Below are positions 1-8,426 of a stretch of DNA of 64,000 bases, piece after piece; the first letter of the stretch is position 1, and each line of letters begins with the position of its first letter. Origin of the DNA: Hydrocarboniphaga effusa AP103 (GTDB taxonomy: Bacteria > Pseudomonadota > Gammaproteobacteria > Nevskiales > Nevskiaceae); the NCBI RefSeq assembly GCF_000271305.1, contig NZ_AKGD01000002.1:992001-1056000 (forward strand), in the 5' to 3' direction. The notes beneath the pieces were generated by a model. It ran no database searches. It saw nothing but the letters and a program-made list of their open reading frames with translations, and had not been told where the DNA came from. The translations under genes and the position numbers were made by a program.

Positions 1-451
1 CGACCGGCGGCGTGTAGTGCGCGCTCGGATCGAGATAGGCCGAGGCGTTGATCGGCACGCCGTCTTCGAGCAGCAAGGTCTTGCGCGAGCGACGCGACGG
101 GGCGCCGCGAACGCCGATGCTCGATCGGCGGCCGAGTGCGTCGTCGTCGATATGGCGCAGGCCCGGAATGAAATCGAGCGCATCGTGCAGCGTGTACGGA
201 CGCAGGGCGTCGATCTGCTCGGCGCTCAGGCGCGCGGCGGCGCCGGGCGTTTCATCGATATGGTCGGGCAGGCTGCCTTCGACGTTGATCGGCGCCAACA
301 GAACCGTTGGAGGCTCATGGGTCGCGCCGGACTGAGCCGGCGTGGCGGCGGCGCGTCTGCGGCGGTCTTCCGATTCCTGGGCCGAGGCCCCGTCCATTGC
401 GCCGCACAGTCCGGCGAACATGACCAGCGCCCCACGCGTGGCGAGTGACAT
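1..451 (-). CDS. TonB-dependent outer-membrane receptor, N-terminal part (cut by window edge)
   Basis: Reading the minus strand from the ATG at 451 gives 150 open codons that run off the left edge. The first ~25 residues form a signal peptide (hydrophobic core, cleavage after ASA). A TonB-box-like stretch (APINVEG) follows, then a plug domain containing FIPGLRHID, SIGVRGAPSRRSRKTLLLED and GVPINASAYLDPSAHY, which resembles FecA-type receptors. The protein would import a ligand, often a ferric siderophore, through the outer membrane using TonB energy; the ligand cannot be inferred from this part. A clear GGGAGGA ribosome-binding site lies just upstream of the ATG. The gene is separated from rpsT by a terminator, so it probably has its own promoter. 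Confidence 0.85.
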   Translation of the reverse strand, partial: MSLATRGALVMFAGLCGAMDGASAQESEDRRRRAAATPAQSGATHEPPTVLLAPINVEGSLPDHIDETPGAAARLSAEQIDALRPYTLHDALDFIPGLRHIDDDALGRRSSIGVRGAPSRRSRKTLLLEDGVPINASAYLDPSAHYTPPV

Positions 452-570
452 CGCTTCCTCCCTTTGCCTTGCGGCATCTCATCGGTTCCTTGACGAGGGG
501 CAGAGTAGGAAAGCGGGGTGCGCCGGTAATCGGGAAGTTCTCCCGATTTGGAATCCGGGACAAACGCCGG

Positions 571-602
571 ACAAACGAAAACGCGGGCCTTGCGGCCCGC
601 GT
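571..602 (-). terminator. Rho-independent terminator of rpsT
   Basis: A perfect 9-bp stem (ACGCGGGCC at 581-589 with GGCCCGCGT at 594-602) and a 4-base loop are followed, on the minus strand, by a T-rich stretch (TTTCGTTTGT). It sits about 30 bp after the rpsT stop. Confidence 0.8.
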
Positions 603-631
603 CGTACCACTTTCAGCAGAACGGCGTCAGA

Positions 632-895
632 TCAGGCGAGAGCCTTGATGTGCGCGATCAGGCGGCTCTTGTGGCGAGCGGCCTTGTTCTTGTGGATCAT
701 GCCGCGGTCGGCGTAACGATCGAGAACCGGCACCATTTCCTTGTAGGCGGCTTCGGCAGCGGTCTTGTCCTTGGCGTCGAGGGCCTTGACGACCTTCTTG
801 ACGTAGGTGCGGATCATCGAGCGCTGGCTCGCATTGCGGGCACGGGCTTTCTCGGACTGACGTGCGCGCTTGCGGGCGCTAGCGGTGTTGGCCAA
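632..895 (-). CDS. rpsT: 30S ribosomal protein S20
   Basis: This is the primary 16S-rRNA-binding protein S20 of the small ribosomal subunit. The product starts [20 protein letters not shown] and ends [13 protein letters not shown], both typical of S20, and is 87 residues long, the same as in E. coli. I chose the TTG at 895 as start because S20 begins at this residue and a GGAG ribosome-binding site lies 7 bases upstream; E. coli rpsT also starts with UUG, a feature linked to its autogenous translational control. The gene is monocistronic, with a promoter at 937-965 and a terminator at 571-602, and is divergent from murJ. Confidence 0.97.
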   Translation of the reverse strand: MANTASARKRARQSEKARARNASQRSMIRTYVKKVVKALDAKDKTAAEAAYKEMVPVLDRYADRGMIHKNKAARHKSRLIAHIKALA

Positions 896-936
896 AGTGA
901 AACTCCAAAAATGAGGCGACAAATCGAAGGGGCGCT

Positions 937-965
937 AGTATTGTGATCGACCCCCTGGTTGTCAA
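937..965 (-). promoter_or_regulatory. Probable sigma-70 promoter of rpsT
   Basis: On the minus strand a perfect -35 box (TTGACA, 965-960) is followed after 17 bp by AATACT (942-937). It lies about 40 bp before the rpsT start codon, in the rpsT/murJ divergent spacer. Confidence 0.6.
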
Positions 966-1004
966 TCTTCCCGACGGCCGAAAAGCTCGTCCAGACGGCC
1001 TCGC

Positions 1005-2561
1005 ATGTCCCGATCCCTGCTCAAATCCACGAGTATCGTCAGCGGCCTGACGCTCGCCTCGCGCGTGCTCGGCCTGGTTCGCGAGATTACGCTCGCCCGG
1101 GCTTTCGGCGCCGGACCGCTGCTCGATGCCTTCTTCGTCGCGCTGATGCTGCCCAATCTGGGCCGCCGCATCTTCGCCGAAGGCGCGTTCTCGCAGGCCT
1201 TCGTGCCGGTGTTCACCGAGACCCACAAGAGCCAGCCGCACGAGGAGGTGCGCGATCTGGCCGCGGTGGTCATGGGCACGCTCGGCGGCGTGCTCGCGCT
1301 GGTGACCCTGATCGGCTGCCTCGCGGCTCCGCTGCTGGTCTGGGCCTTCGCGCCGGGCTTTCGTTCCGACCCGGCGCAGGAAGCGCTCGGGGCCGATCTG
1401 CTGCGCTGGACCTTTCCTTATCTGATGTTCATTTCGCTGACCTCGATGGCGGGCAGCATCCTGAACAGCTATGGGCGCTTCGCGGTTCCGGCCGCGGCGC
1501 CGGTGATCCTGAACCTCTGCATCATCGGCTCGGCCTGGATTTCGGCCGATTCGGTCATGGTGCTGGCCTACGCGGTATTTCTGGCCGGGGTGCTGCAGCT
1601 GCTGTCACAGCTGCCTTCGCTGGCGCGGCTGCGATTGTTGCCCGCCCCGAAGTTTTCGCTGCGCGACGCGCGCGTGAAGCGCATCGCCGGTCTGATGCTG
1701 CCGGTGGTGATCGGCTCGTCGGTGGCGCAGGTGAGCCTGCTGCTCAACACGAGCCTGGCGACGCTGATCGCCGACGGCGCGGTGAGCTGGCTCAATTTCG
1801 GCAGCCGCCTGATGGAGTTCCCGACCGGCATCTTCGCGATCGCGGTCGGCACGGTGATCCTGCCGGCGCTGTCGGCCAGGCACACCGATCGCTCGCCCGA
1901 GCAGTTCTCGGCGACCCTCGACTGGGGCCTGCGCACGATGCTGCTGCTCGGCCTGCCGTCGGCCGCGGGCCTGATCGTGCTCGGCGGGCCGCTGACGGCG
2001 ACCCTGTTCGGCCACGGCCGCTTCGGCGCGCACGACGTGCTCATGACGACCTGGACGGTCTGGGCCTACGGCTTCGGCTTCATGGGCTTCGCGCTCGTGA
2101 AGGTGCTGGTGCCGGGCTTCTACGCGCGCCAGGAGACCAAGCTGCCCGTACGTTTCGCGACCATCGGCCTGTTCTGCGGCATGGCGCTGAGCCTGACCAC
2201 CTTCCTGGTCTCGCGCCGGCTCGGCGTCGAGGGCGCGCACGTCGGCCTGGCGCTGTCGACCTCGCTGACGGCCTGGGTCAATTCGATCCTGCTGTATCGC
2301 CGGTTGCGTCGCGACGGCATCTACACGCCTTCGGCCGGCTGGATGCGGTTCGGCGCGCAGCTGTTCGTCGCCACCGCGCTGATGGCGATCGTCGCCTGGG
2401 CCGGCGCGCGAACCGACTGGATGGCCCTGCCGGTGACCGGCCGCGTGCTGCGACTGTCGGCGACGGTGACGGTCTGCGGGCTCGCCTACTTCGGCAGCCT
2501 CGGGCTCATGGGCCTGCGCCCGCGGCATCTGCTGATGGGGCGACGCGGCGGAGCGGTATAA
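1005..2561 (+). CDS. murJ: Lipid II flippase MurJ (MviN)
   Basis: MurJ flips the peptidoglycan precursor lipid II across the inner membrane. The 518-residue polytopic protein (E. coli 511) has the family signature near its N terminus: SRVLGLVRE at about residues 19-27, FGAGPLLDAFFVA at 34-46 and RRIFAEGAFSQAFVPV at 54-69. These include the arginines and aspartate of the central cavity known to be essential in E. coli MurJ. Many hydrophobic segments follow, consistent with 13-14 helices. The neighbour order rpsT | murJ-ribF-ileS is widely conserved in gammaproteobacteria. The ATG at 1005 has only a weak ribosome-binding site, but the N terminus aligns well with known MurJ. Confidence 0.95.
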   Translation: MSRSLLKSTSIVSGLTLASRVLGLVREITLARAFGAGPLLDAFFVALMLPNLGRRIFAEGAFSQAFVPVFTETHKSQPHEEVRDLAAVVMGTLGGVLALVTLIGCLAAPLLVWAFAPGFRSDPAQEALGADLLRWTFPYLMFISLTSMAGSILNSYGRFAVPAAAPVILNLCIIGSAWISADSVMVLAYAVFLAGVLQLLSQLPSLARLRLLPAPKFSLRDARVKRIAGLMLPVVIGSSVAQVSLLLNTSLATLIADGAVSWLNFGSRLMEFPTGIFAIAVGTVILPALSARHTDRSPEQFSATLDWGLRTMLLLGLPSAAGLIVLGGPLTATLFGHGRFGAHDVLMTTWTVWAYGFGFMGFALVKVLVPGFYARQETKLPVRFATIGLFCGMALSLTTFLVSRRLGVEGAHVGLALSTSLTAWVNSILLYRRLRRDGIYTPSAGWMRFGAQLFVATALMAIVAWAGARTDWMALPVTGRVLRLSATVTVCGLAYFGSLGLMGLRPRHLLMGRRGGAV

Positions 2562-2598
2562 TTTCGGCCCTTCCTTGTTCCGGCACGCCCGAAGTCCC

Positions 2599-3519
2599 AT
2601 GGAGCTGATCCGCGGCTTTCACAATCTGCGTGACGAGCATCGCGGCTGCGTGCTGACCATCGGCAATTTCGACGGCATGCACCTGGGCCATCTGGCGCTC
2701 GTGCGCAAGACGCAGGAGCTGTCGCAGCGCTTCGGGCTGCCCGCCACGGCGCTGACCTTCGAGCCGTCGCCGCGCGAATTCTTCCAGGGCGACAAGGCGC
2801 CGCCGCGCGTGACGACCTTCCGCAGCAAGGTCGCAGCCCTGGCGGCGAGCGGGCTCGATCGCGCCGTGATCGCGCGTTTTTCGGGCGAACTTTCCAAATG
2901 CCCGGCCGGCGATTTCGTCGACGAATATCTGGTGCGCCGGCTCGGCGTCGCGGCCATCGTCGTCGGCTACGACTTCCGCTTCGGCCAGAAGCGCGAAGGT
3001 GACGAAACCGTGCTGCGCAGCCGCCACGGCCACGAGGTGCATGTCGTCAGCCAGGTGCTCGTCGGCGGCGAACGCAGCAGTTCGACGGCCTTGCGCGAAG
3101 CGCTCGCGGAACCCGATTTCGAGCGCGTCGAGCGCCTGCTCGGTCGCCCGTACGCGCTCCTCGGCCGCGTGCGCCACGGCTTGCAGCTCGGCCGCACGCT
3201 CGACATGCCGACCGCGAACATCGACCTGCATCGCCCGCTGGCCTTGCGTCACGGCGTCTACGCGGTGCGCGGCAAGGTGCGCGGACGCTGGTGGGATGGC
3301 GTCGCGAGCATCGGCGTGCGCCCAACCATCGGCACCACGCGCTGCCTGCTCGAAACCCATCTGTTCGGCGACTGCGGCGATATCTACGGCGAGGAGATGG
3401 TCGTCGAATTCCGCGCTTGGCTGCGGCCGGAGCTGAAGTTCGATTCGCTGGCCGAGCTCGCCGCCCGCATGCAGCAGGATGCCGAAGACGCCCGCCGAAT
3501 CCTGGGCGCCGCCGCCTGA
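2599..3519 (+). CDS. ribF: Bifunctional riboflavin kinase/FAD synthetase
   Basis: RibF converts riboflavin to FMN and then to FAD in the cytoplasm. The 306-residue product has the N-terminal adenylyltransferase motif GNFDGMHLGH at 22-31 and the C-terminal flavokinase motif PTAN at 204-207. An in-frame TTG eight codons upstream is possible, but MELIRGFHNL is the usual family N terminus, so I start at the ATG at 2599. The gene lies 37 bp after murJ and 36 bp before ileS, probably in one transcription unit. Confidence 0.95.
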   Translation: MELIRGFHNLRDEHRGCVLTIGNFDGMHLGHLALVRKTQELSQRFGLPATALTFEPSPREFFQGDKAPPRVTTFRSKVAALAASGLDRAVIARFSGELSKCPAGDFVDEYLVRRLGVAAIVVGYDFRFGQKREGDETVLRSRHGHEVHVVSQVLVGGERSSSTALREALAEPDFERVERLLGRPYALLGRVRHGLQLGRTLDMPTANIDLHRPLALRHGVYAVRGKVRGRWWDGVASIGVRPTIGTTRCLLETHLFGDCGDIYGEEMVVEFRAWLRPELKFDSLAELAARMQQDAEDARRILGAAA

Positions 3520-3555
3520 GACTGGCGGCCGGCGCCTTATCCCGATTTTCTTGAA

Positions 3556-6444
3556 GTGACCACCGTGAACGACGCGACAAAAGACACGACCCAAGCCGGG
3601 GCCGAATACAAGACTACCGTCAACCTGCCGGAAACCGCGTTTCCGATGCAGGCCAACCTCGCCAAGCGTGAGCCGGACTGGCTTGCGCGCTGGGAATCGC
3701 AGGGTCTTTACGCGCAGATCAGCGCGGCCACCGCGAAGCTGCCGGCGTATCACTTCGTCGACGGCCCGCCGTATGCGAACGGCGACATTCACATCGGCCA
3801 CGCGGTCAACAAGGTACTCAAGGACATCGTCGTCAAGAGCGCTCGCCTGGCCGGCCATCACGCGCCGTTCGTGCCGGGCTGGGATTGCCACGGCCTGCCG
3901 ATCGAGCTGCAGGTGGAAAAGAAGTTCGGCAAGGTCGGCGAGAAGCTCGACGCTGCCGCGTTTCGCGCCAAGTGCCGCGAATACGCGCTCGAGCAGGTCG
4001 AGCGCCAGCGCGTCGATTTCAAGCGCCTGGGCATTCTCGCGGACTGGGAAAAACCCTATCTGACGATGCAGCCGGCCTACGAGGCCGAGCAGCTGCGCGT
4101 GCTCGCGCGCATCGTCGACAACGGTCATGTGGTGCGCGGCTTCAAGCCCGTGCACTGGTGCCTCGATTGCGGATCGTCGCTCGCCGAGGCCGAGGTCGAA
4201 TATCAGGACAAGCAGTCGACCGCGATCGATGTGGCGTTTCCTGTCGCAGACGAATCTTTGGCCAAGTTCGCTCGGGACTTTGGTGTTTTAGAGGCTCCCG
4301 CCGCATTTGTGATCTGGACGACGACGCCTTGGTCGTTGCCCGGTAATCAGGCAATCAGTGTTCACCCTTCGCTGCAGTACGTACTCGCCGACTTCCATTT
4401 CGAAGATTCTGAAGTGCGCCGTCTTGTCGTGGCCGAGGGCTTGCTCGAAGCGTGCGCTGCAAGATGGAAGGTTTCCAAGTGGGAGGTTCTGGGAAAGCTG
4501 AGCGGCAACGAGTTATTCGGCCTCAATGCGAAGCATCCCTTTGCCGATCGTTTCAGCCCGATCTTGACCGGTGAGCATGTCACGCTCGATGCCGGCACCG
4601 GCCTCGTTCACACCGCGCCCGCTCACGGCGTCGATGACTTCGTTGTTTGTCGAGCGCACGGAGTCGAAGTGCTTAATCCGGTAGCGGTGAACGGGACATA
4701 CAAAGCCGACACCCCAGTGGTTGGCGGCATCTTCCTACGCAAGGCAGAGGGTCCCATTCTCGATGCGCTACGCACTGGCAACGCGCTCGTACATGCCAAT
4801 TCAATTTCGCACAGCTATCCGCATTGTTGGAGGCACAAGACTCCGCTAATCACGCTGGCGACGCCGCAGTGGTTCATCGCAATGGACATCGCCGGCCTGC
4901 GCGGCGCGGCGCTCGAGGCCATCGACCAGACGCGCTGGATTCCGGGTTGGGGCCGCGACCGCATCCACGGCATGGTGGCCGACCGTCCCGACTGGTGCAT
5001 CTCGCGCCAGCGCACCTGGGGCGTGCCGCTGTCGCTGTTCGTGCACAAGCAGACGCAGGAAAAGCATCCGAAATCGGGCGAGCTGCTGCGCAAGGTCGCC
5101 GATGCGATCGAAACCGGCGGGCTCGAAGCCTGGTTCGGTTCGACGGTTGCCGACTGGTTGCCGGCGGGCGAAGCCGAGCAATACGACAAATGCCCCGACA
5201 CGCTCGATGTCTGGTTCGATTCGGGCAGCGCCTTCCAGTGCTCGTTCAAGGCGACCAATCCCGCTGCGCTCGACGCCGACGGCCTCGCGCCGCAGGCCGA
5301 CATGTATCTCGAAGGCTCGGACCAGCATCGCGGCTGGTTCCATTCCTCGCTGCTCAACTGCGTCGCCACGCGCGGTGCGTCGCCTTACAAGGCCGTGCTC
5401 ACGCATGGTTTCACGGTCGACGAGCAGGGTCGCAAGATGAGCAAGTCGCTCGGCAACGTCGTCGCGCCGCAGCAGGTGCTCAAGACGCTCGGTGCCGACG
5501 TGCTGCGCCTGTGGGTTTCGGCCAGCGATTACAGCGGCGAAATCGCGATCAGCGACAACCTGCTCAAGCGCATGGCCGATGCGTATCGCCGCATCCGCAA
5601 CACCGTGCGCTATCTGCTCGGCAACCTGCATGGCTTCGACGTGACGAGCGATCTCGTCGCGCCGAGCGAGATGCTCGCGATGGATCGCTGGGCGATCGCG
5701 CAGGCTGCAAAGCTGCAGGATGAAATTCGCGATGCCTATGCGGTGCAGCAGTTCCATTCGGTCTATCAGAAGCTGCACAACTACTGCGTCGTCGATCTCG
5801 GCGGCCTGTATCTCGACGTGCTCAAGGATCGCCTCTACACGACGGCGCCGAAGAGCCTCGCGCGCCGCTCCGCGCAGACCGCGCTGCTGCACATCGCAGA
5901 GGCAATGGTGCGCTGGATCGCCCCGGTGCTGTCGTTCACGGCCGACGAGATCTGGCAGCTGCTGCCAGGCGATCGCTCGCAGTCGATCTTCGCGCAGCAG
6001 TTCTACCAGCTGCCGAGCGTCGATCTGTCGGGCGACGGCATCGACTGGACTCGCCTGGCAGCCGCGCGCGAAGCGGTGAAGAAGCAGCTCGAAGAGCTGC
6101 GTGCCGCCGGCATCATCGGCTCGGGTCTCAACGCGAGTGTGCAGCTCTACGCTGACGGGGAACTCGCGCAGACACTCAGCAAGCCGGGCGACGAGCTGCG
6201 TTTCTGGTTCATCACTTCGGGCGCGAGCGTGCGTCCGTTCGCCGATGCGCCTGCGAGCGTAACGACGGTGACGCTCGAGAACGGCGATCGGCTCGCGCTG
6301 CAGTCGCAGGCCTCGCCACACGAGAAATGCGAGCGCTGCTGGCACCAGGTCGCCGATGTGGGCTCCAATGCCGAGCATCCGACGCTTTGCGGACGCTGCG
6401 TGAGCAACGTATTCGGTGACGGCGAAAGCCGTCGCGTGATCTGA
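3556..6444 (+). CDS. ileS: Isoleucyl-tRNA synthetase
   Basis: IleS is a class I aminoacyl-tRNA synthetase that charges tRNA-Ile and hydrolyses mischarged Val-tRNA-Ile. The 962-residue protein has HIGH at 79-82, KMSKS at 627-631, editing-domain motifs TTTPWSLPGN (from about 255) and HTAPAHGVDDF (from about 352), and a C-terminal zinc knuckle with cysteines 925, 928, 945 and 948. Start is GTG at 3556; an in-frame GTG at 3565 is an alternative. Bases about 4230-4860 (residues 225-435) use codons such as GTT, CTA, GCA, TTA and AGG far more freely than the flanks, which are almost all C- or G-ending. That tract coincides with the CP1 editing domain and suggests a recombined segment. lspA starts 10 bp downstream. 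Confidence 0.97.
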   Translation: MTTVNDATKDTTQAGAEYKTTVNLPETAFPMQANLAKREPDWLARWESQGLYAQISAATAKLPAYHFVDGPPYANGDIHIGHAVNKVLKDIVVKSARLAGHHAPFVPGWDCHGLPIELQVEKKFGKVGEKLDAAAFRAKCREYALEQVERQRVDFKRLGILADWEKPYLTMQPAYEAEQLRVLARIVDNGHVVRGFKPVHWCLDCGSSLAEAEVEYQDKQSTAIDVAFPVADESLAKFARDFGVLEAPAAFVIWTTTPWSLPGNQAISVHPSLQYVLADFHFEDSEVRRLVVAEGLLEACAARWKVSKWEVLGKLSGNELFGLNAKHPFADRFSPILTGEHVTLDAGTGLVHTAPAHGVDDFVVCRAHGVEVLNPVAVNGTYKADTPVVGGIFLRKAEGPILDALRTGNALVHANSISHSYPHCWRHKTPLITLATPQWFIAMDIAGLRGAALEAIDQTRWIPGWGRDRIHGMVADRPDWCISRQRTWGVPLSLFVHKQTQEKHPKSGELLRKVADAIETGGLEAWFGSTVADWLPAGEAEQYDKCPDTLDVWFDSGSAFQCSFKATNPAALDADGLAPQADMYLEGSDQHRGWFHSSLLNCVATRGASPYKAVLTHGFTVDEQGRKMSKSLGNVVAPQQVLKTLGADVLRLWVSASDYSGEIAISDNLLKRMADAYRRIRNTVRYLLGNLHGFDVTSDLVAPSEMLAMDRWAIAQAAKLQDEIRDAYAVQQFHSVYQKLHNYCVVDLGGLYLDVLKDRLYTTAPKSLARRSAQTALLHIAEAMVRWIAPVLSFTADEIWQLLPGDRSQSIFAQQFYQLPSVDLSGDGIDWTRLAAAREAVKKQLEELRAAGIIGSGLNASVQLYADGELAQTLSKPGDELRFWFITSGASVRPFADAPASVTTVTLENGDRLALQSQASPHEKCERCWHQVADVGSNAEHPTLCGRCVSNVFGDGESRRVI

Positions 6445-6454
6445 GCGCCGCGCC

Positions 6455-6961
6455 GTGACTTTCCAGTTCCGCAACGTCTATTGGCTCTGGCTCACGGTGC
6501 TGACCTTGCTGCTCGATCAGGTCAGCAAGCAGCTCGTCGCCAAGAACATGCAGCTGTTCGACGAGATTCCGCTGCTGCCGTACCTGAACCTCAAGCGCAT
6601 GCACAACACCGGAGCCGCGTTCTCGATGTTCAGCGATTCGTCGCCACTCGTGTTCGTGGCCATCGGCGTGGTCGTCAGCGTGGGCATCCTGATCTGGCTG
6701 CGCCGCAATCCGCGCGGGCAGACGCTGGTCGCGGTGGCGCTGTCGCTGATCATGGGCGGCGCGCTCGGCAACGTCATCGATCGCGTCACCCGCGGCTATG
6801 TCGTCGATTTCATCGATTTCTACATCGGCGGCTGGCACTTCGCGGCCTTCAACATCGCCGATACCGCGATCAGCGTGGGCGCCGGCTTCATGGTGCTCGA
6901 CATGCTGCTCGAAATGTTCCGCAAGAAGCCGCAAGCGCAGCCGCCCGCTGCGAACGGCTGA
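6455..6961 (+). CDS. lspA: Lipoprotein signal peptidase (signal peptidase II)
   Basis: LspA cleaves the signal peptide of diacylglyceryl-modified prolipoproteins in the inner membrane. The product is 168 residues with four hydrophobic segments. Family motifs are LLDQVSKQLV (about 19-28), GNVIDRV (105-111), VVDFIDFY (116-123) and FNIADTAIS (132-140). Asp118 and Asp136 match the catalytic aspartate pair. Start is GTG at 6455, 10 bp after ileS. In many gammaproteobacteria the peptidyl-prolyl isomerase gene fkpB/slpA lies between lspA and ispH; here the gap to ispH is only 18 bp, so that gene is missing. Confidence 0.95.
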   Translation: MTFQFRNVYWLWLTVLTLLLDQVSKQLVAKNMQLFDEIPLLPYLNLKRMHNTGAAFSMFSDSSPLVFVAIGVVVSVGILIWLRRNPRGQTLVAVALSLIMGGALGNVIDRVTRGYVVDFIDFYIGGWHFAAFNIADTAISVGAGFMVLDMLLEMFRKKPQAQPPAANG

Positions 6962-6979
6962 GTCGCCGAGGATCTCGCC

Positions 6980-7939
6980 GTGGAAATTCTGCTCGCCAAT
7001 CCTCGTGGTTTTTGCGCCGGCGTCGACCGCGCTATCGAAATCGTCGAGCGCGCGCTCGAACAGCTCGGTGCGCCGATCTACGTGCGCCACGAAGTCGTGC
7101 ACAACCGCTTCGTCGTCGAGAGCCTGCGCAACAAGGGCGCGGTGTTCGTCGAGGAAGTGGACCAGGTGCCCGAAGGCGCGGTCTGCATCTTCTCGGCGCA
7201 CGGGGTCTCGCAGCAGGTTCGCCAGGACGCGAGCGCGCGCAAGCTCACGGTGTTCGACGCGACCTGTCCGCTCGTGACCAAGGTGCACATCGAGGTCAAG
7301 CGCTACTCGCGCGAAGGCCGCGAGGTGGTGCTGATCGGCCACGCCGGGCATCCGGAAGTCGAAGGCACGATGGGCCAGTTCGACGAGTCGCAGGGTGGGC
7401 GCATCCATTTGGTCGAGACGCCTGACGACGTGCAGACGCTGCCGATCCGCAAGCCCGAGCACATGGCCTACGTGACCCAGACCACCTTGTCGATGGACGA
7501 CACCGCGCGTGTCATCGATGCGCTGCGTGCACGCTTTCCGATGATCAGCGGGCCGCGCAAGGACGACATCTGCTACGCCACGCAGAACCGCCAGGATTCG
7601 GTCAAGGATCTGGCGGCGCAATGCGATGTGCTGCTGGTGGTCGGCTCGCGCAACAGCTCCAACTCGAATCGCCTGCGCGAACTCGCCGAAAGCCGCGGCA
7701 CGCCGGCCTGGCTGATCGACGGTCCCGACGATATCCAGCCCGAATGGATGAACGGCAAGCTGCGCGTCGGCGTCACCGCTGGTGCCAGCGCGCCCGAGGT
7801 GCTCGTGCAGCAGGTCGTCGGCCGGCTCAAGGAACTCGGCGGCAGCGTCGCCAAGGAGCTCGCGGGGCGCGAGGAAACCATCGTGTTCTCGCTGCCGCAG
7901 GCTCTGCGCAAGGCCACCGGAGCGGTGCGCAGCAGCTAG
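6980..7939 (+). CDS. ispH: 4-hydroxy-3-methylbut-2-enyl diphosphate reductase
   Basis: IspH (LytB) is the last enzyme of the MEP isoprenoid pathway; it reduces HMBPP to IPP and DMAPP with a [4Fe-4S] cluster. The 319-residue product carries the three cluster cysteines at 12 (RGFCAGV), 96 (DATCPLV) and 198 (DICYATQ), essentially the E. coli positions 12, 96 and 197. It also has the conserved [14 protein letters not shown] segment and the SSNSNRL motif. Start is GTG at 6980. The gene is last in the ribF-ileS-lspA-ispH series, and its stop lies 4 bp from the convergent pilE stop, leaving no room for a separate terminator. Confidence 0.97.
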   Translation: MEILLANPRGFCAGVDRAIEIVERALEQLGAPIYVRHEVVHNRFVVESLRNKGAVFVEEVDQVPEGAVCIFSAHGVSQQVRQDASARKLTVFDATCPLVTKVHIEVKRYSREGREVVLIGHAGHPEVEGTMGQFDESQGGRIHLVETPDDVQTLPIRKPEHMAYVTQTTLSMDDTARVIDALRARFPMISGPRKDDICYATQNRQDSVKDLAAQCDVLLVVGSRNSSNSNRLRELAESRGTPAWLIDGPDDIQPEWMNGKLRVGVTAGASAPEVLVQQVVGRLKELGGSVAKELAGREETIVFSLPQALRKATGAVRSS

Positions 7940-7943
7940 GGAC

Positions 7944-8426
7944 TCAGCGGCTCCAGCAGGTCGCCGCGGTGCCCACCGAAGAAAGCCGGATGCCGGTGGA
8001 AGTCAGGCACAGGTTCATGCACGTGCTGTCACTGGTTTGGGTGCCGACCGGCTTTGCCATCACCATGTAGCTGGTGCCGACCGCACCGCTCTTGGCTGCG
8101 CAGCTGCTCGAATCCATCGCTTCGATGGAGAGCTGGTAGATGGCGTTGGTCGACGCATCCGCGGTGCTCCCGTCACGCGAGAGGTACTGCTGCAGCTGGA
8201 TGTCCGACAGTGTCCTCGTATAGCTCTTGTGCACGATGAAGTAGCTCTCGAGCCGAGAAGACGCATCGACGAGCGCCGTCTTGGCGACGGTGCGATTCGC
8301 GCGCATGACGTAGCTGCGGTAAGACGGCACCGCGATCATCGTCAGAATGCCGACGACGACGACCGTCACCATCAGTTCGATCAACGTAAAGCCACCTTGC
8401 GTCCTTGCTGTGGTCATGTCGTTCAC
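7944..8426 (-). CDS. pilE: Type IV (minor) pilin PilE
   Basis: This is a 160-residue type IV pilin-like protein. A 12-residue leader ends in Gly-Gly and is followed by FTLIELMVTVVVVGILTMIA, with Glu5 of the mature chain, so prepilin peptidase PilD should cleave and methylate it. The globular part has two cysteines near the C terminus (SSSCAAK and AATCWSR) that can form the usual disulfide loop. It is last in the minor-pilin operon; its ATG overlaps the pilY1 stop as ATGA, so translation is probably coupled. Position next to ispH and after pilY1 matches P. aeruginosa pilE. pilY2, found between them there, is absent here. Confidence 0.9.
   Translation of the reverse strand: MNDMTTARTQGGFTLIELMVTVVVVGILTMIAVPSYRSYVMRANRTVAKTALVDASSRLESYFIVHKSYTRTLSDIQLQQYLSRDGSTADASTNAIYQLSIEAMDSSSCAAKSGAVGTSYMVMAKPVGTQTSDSTCMNLCLTSTGIRLSSVGTAATCWSR

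Noticed and set aside
541..560. Inverted repeat TCCCGA/TCCGGGA upstream of the edge receptor gene
   Set aside because: It is short and imperfect, with no match to a known iron-control site, so I could not support a function.
2506..4155. A long minus-strand open frame opposite ribF and the start of ileS
   Set aside because: It crosses two conserved housekeeping genes and has shadow composition.
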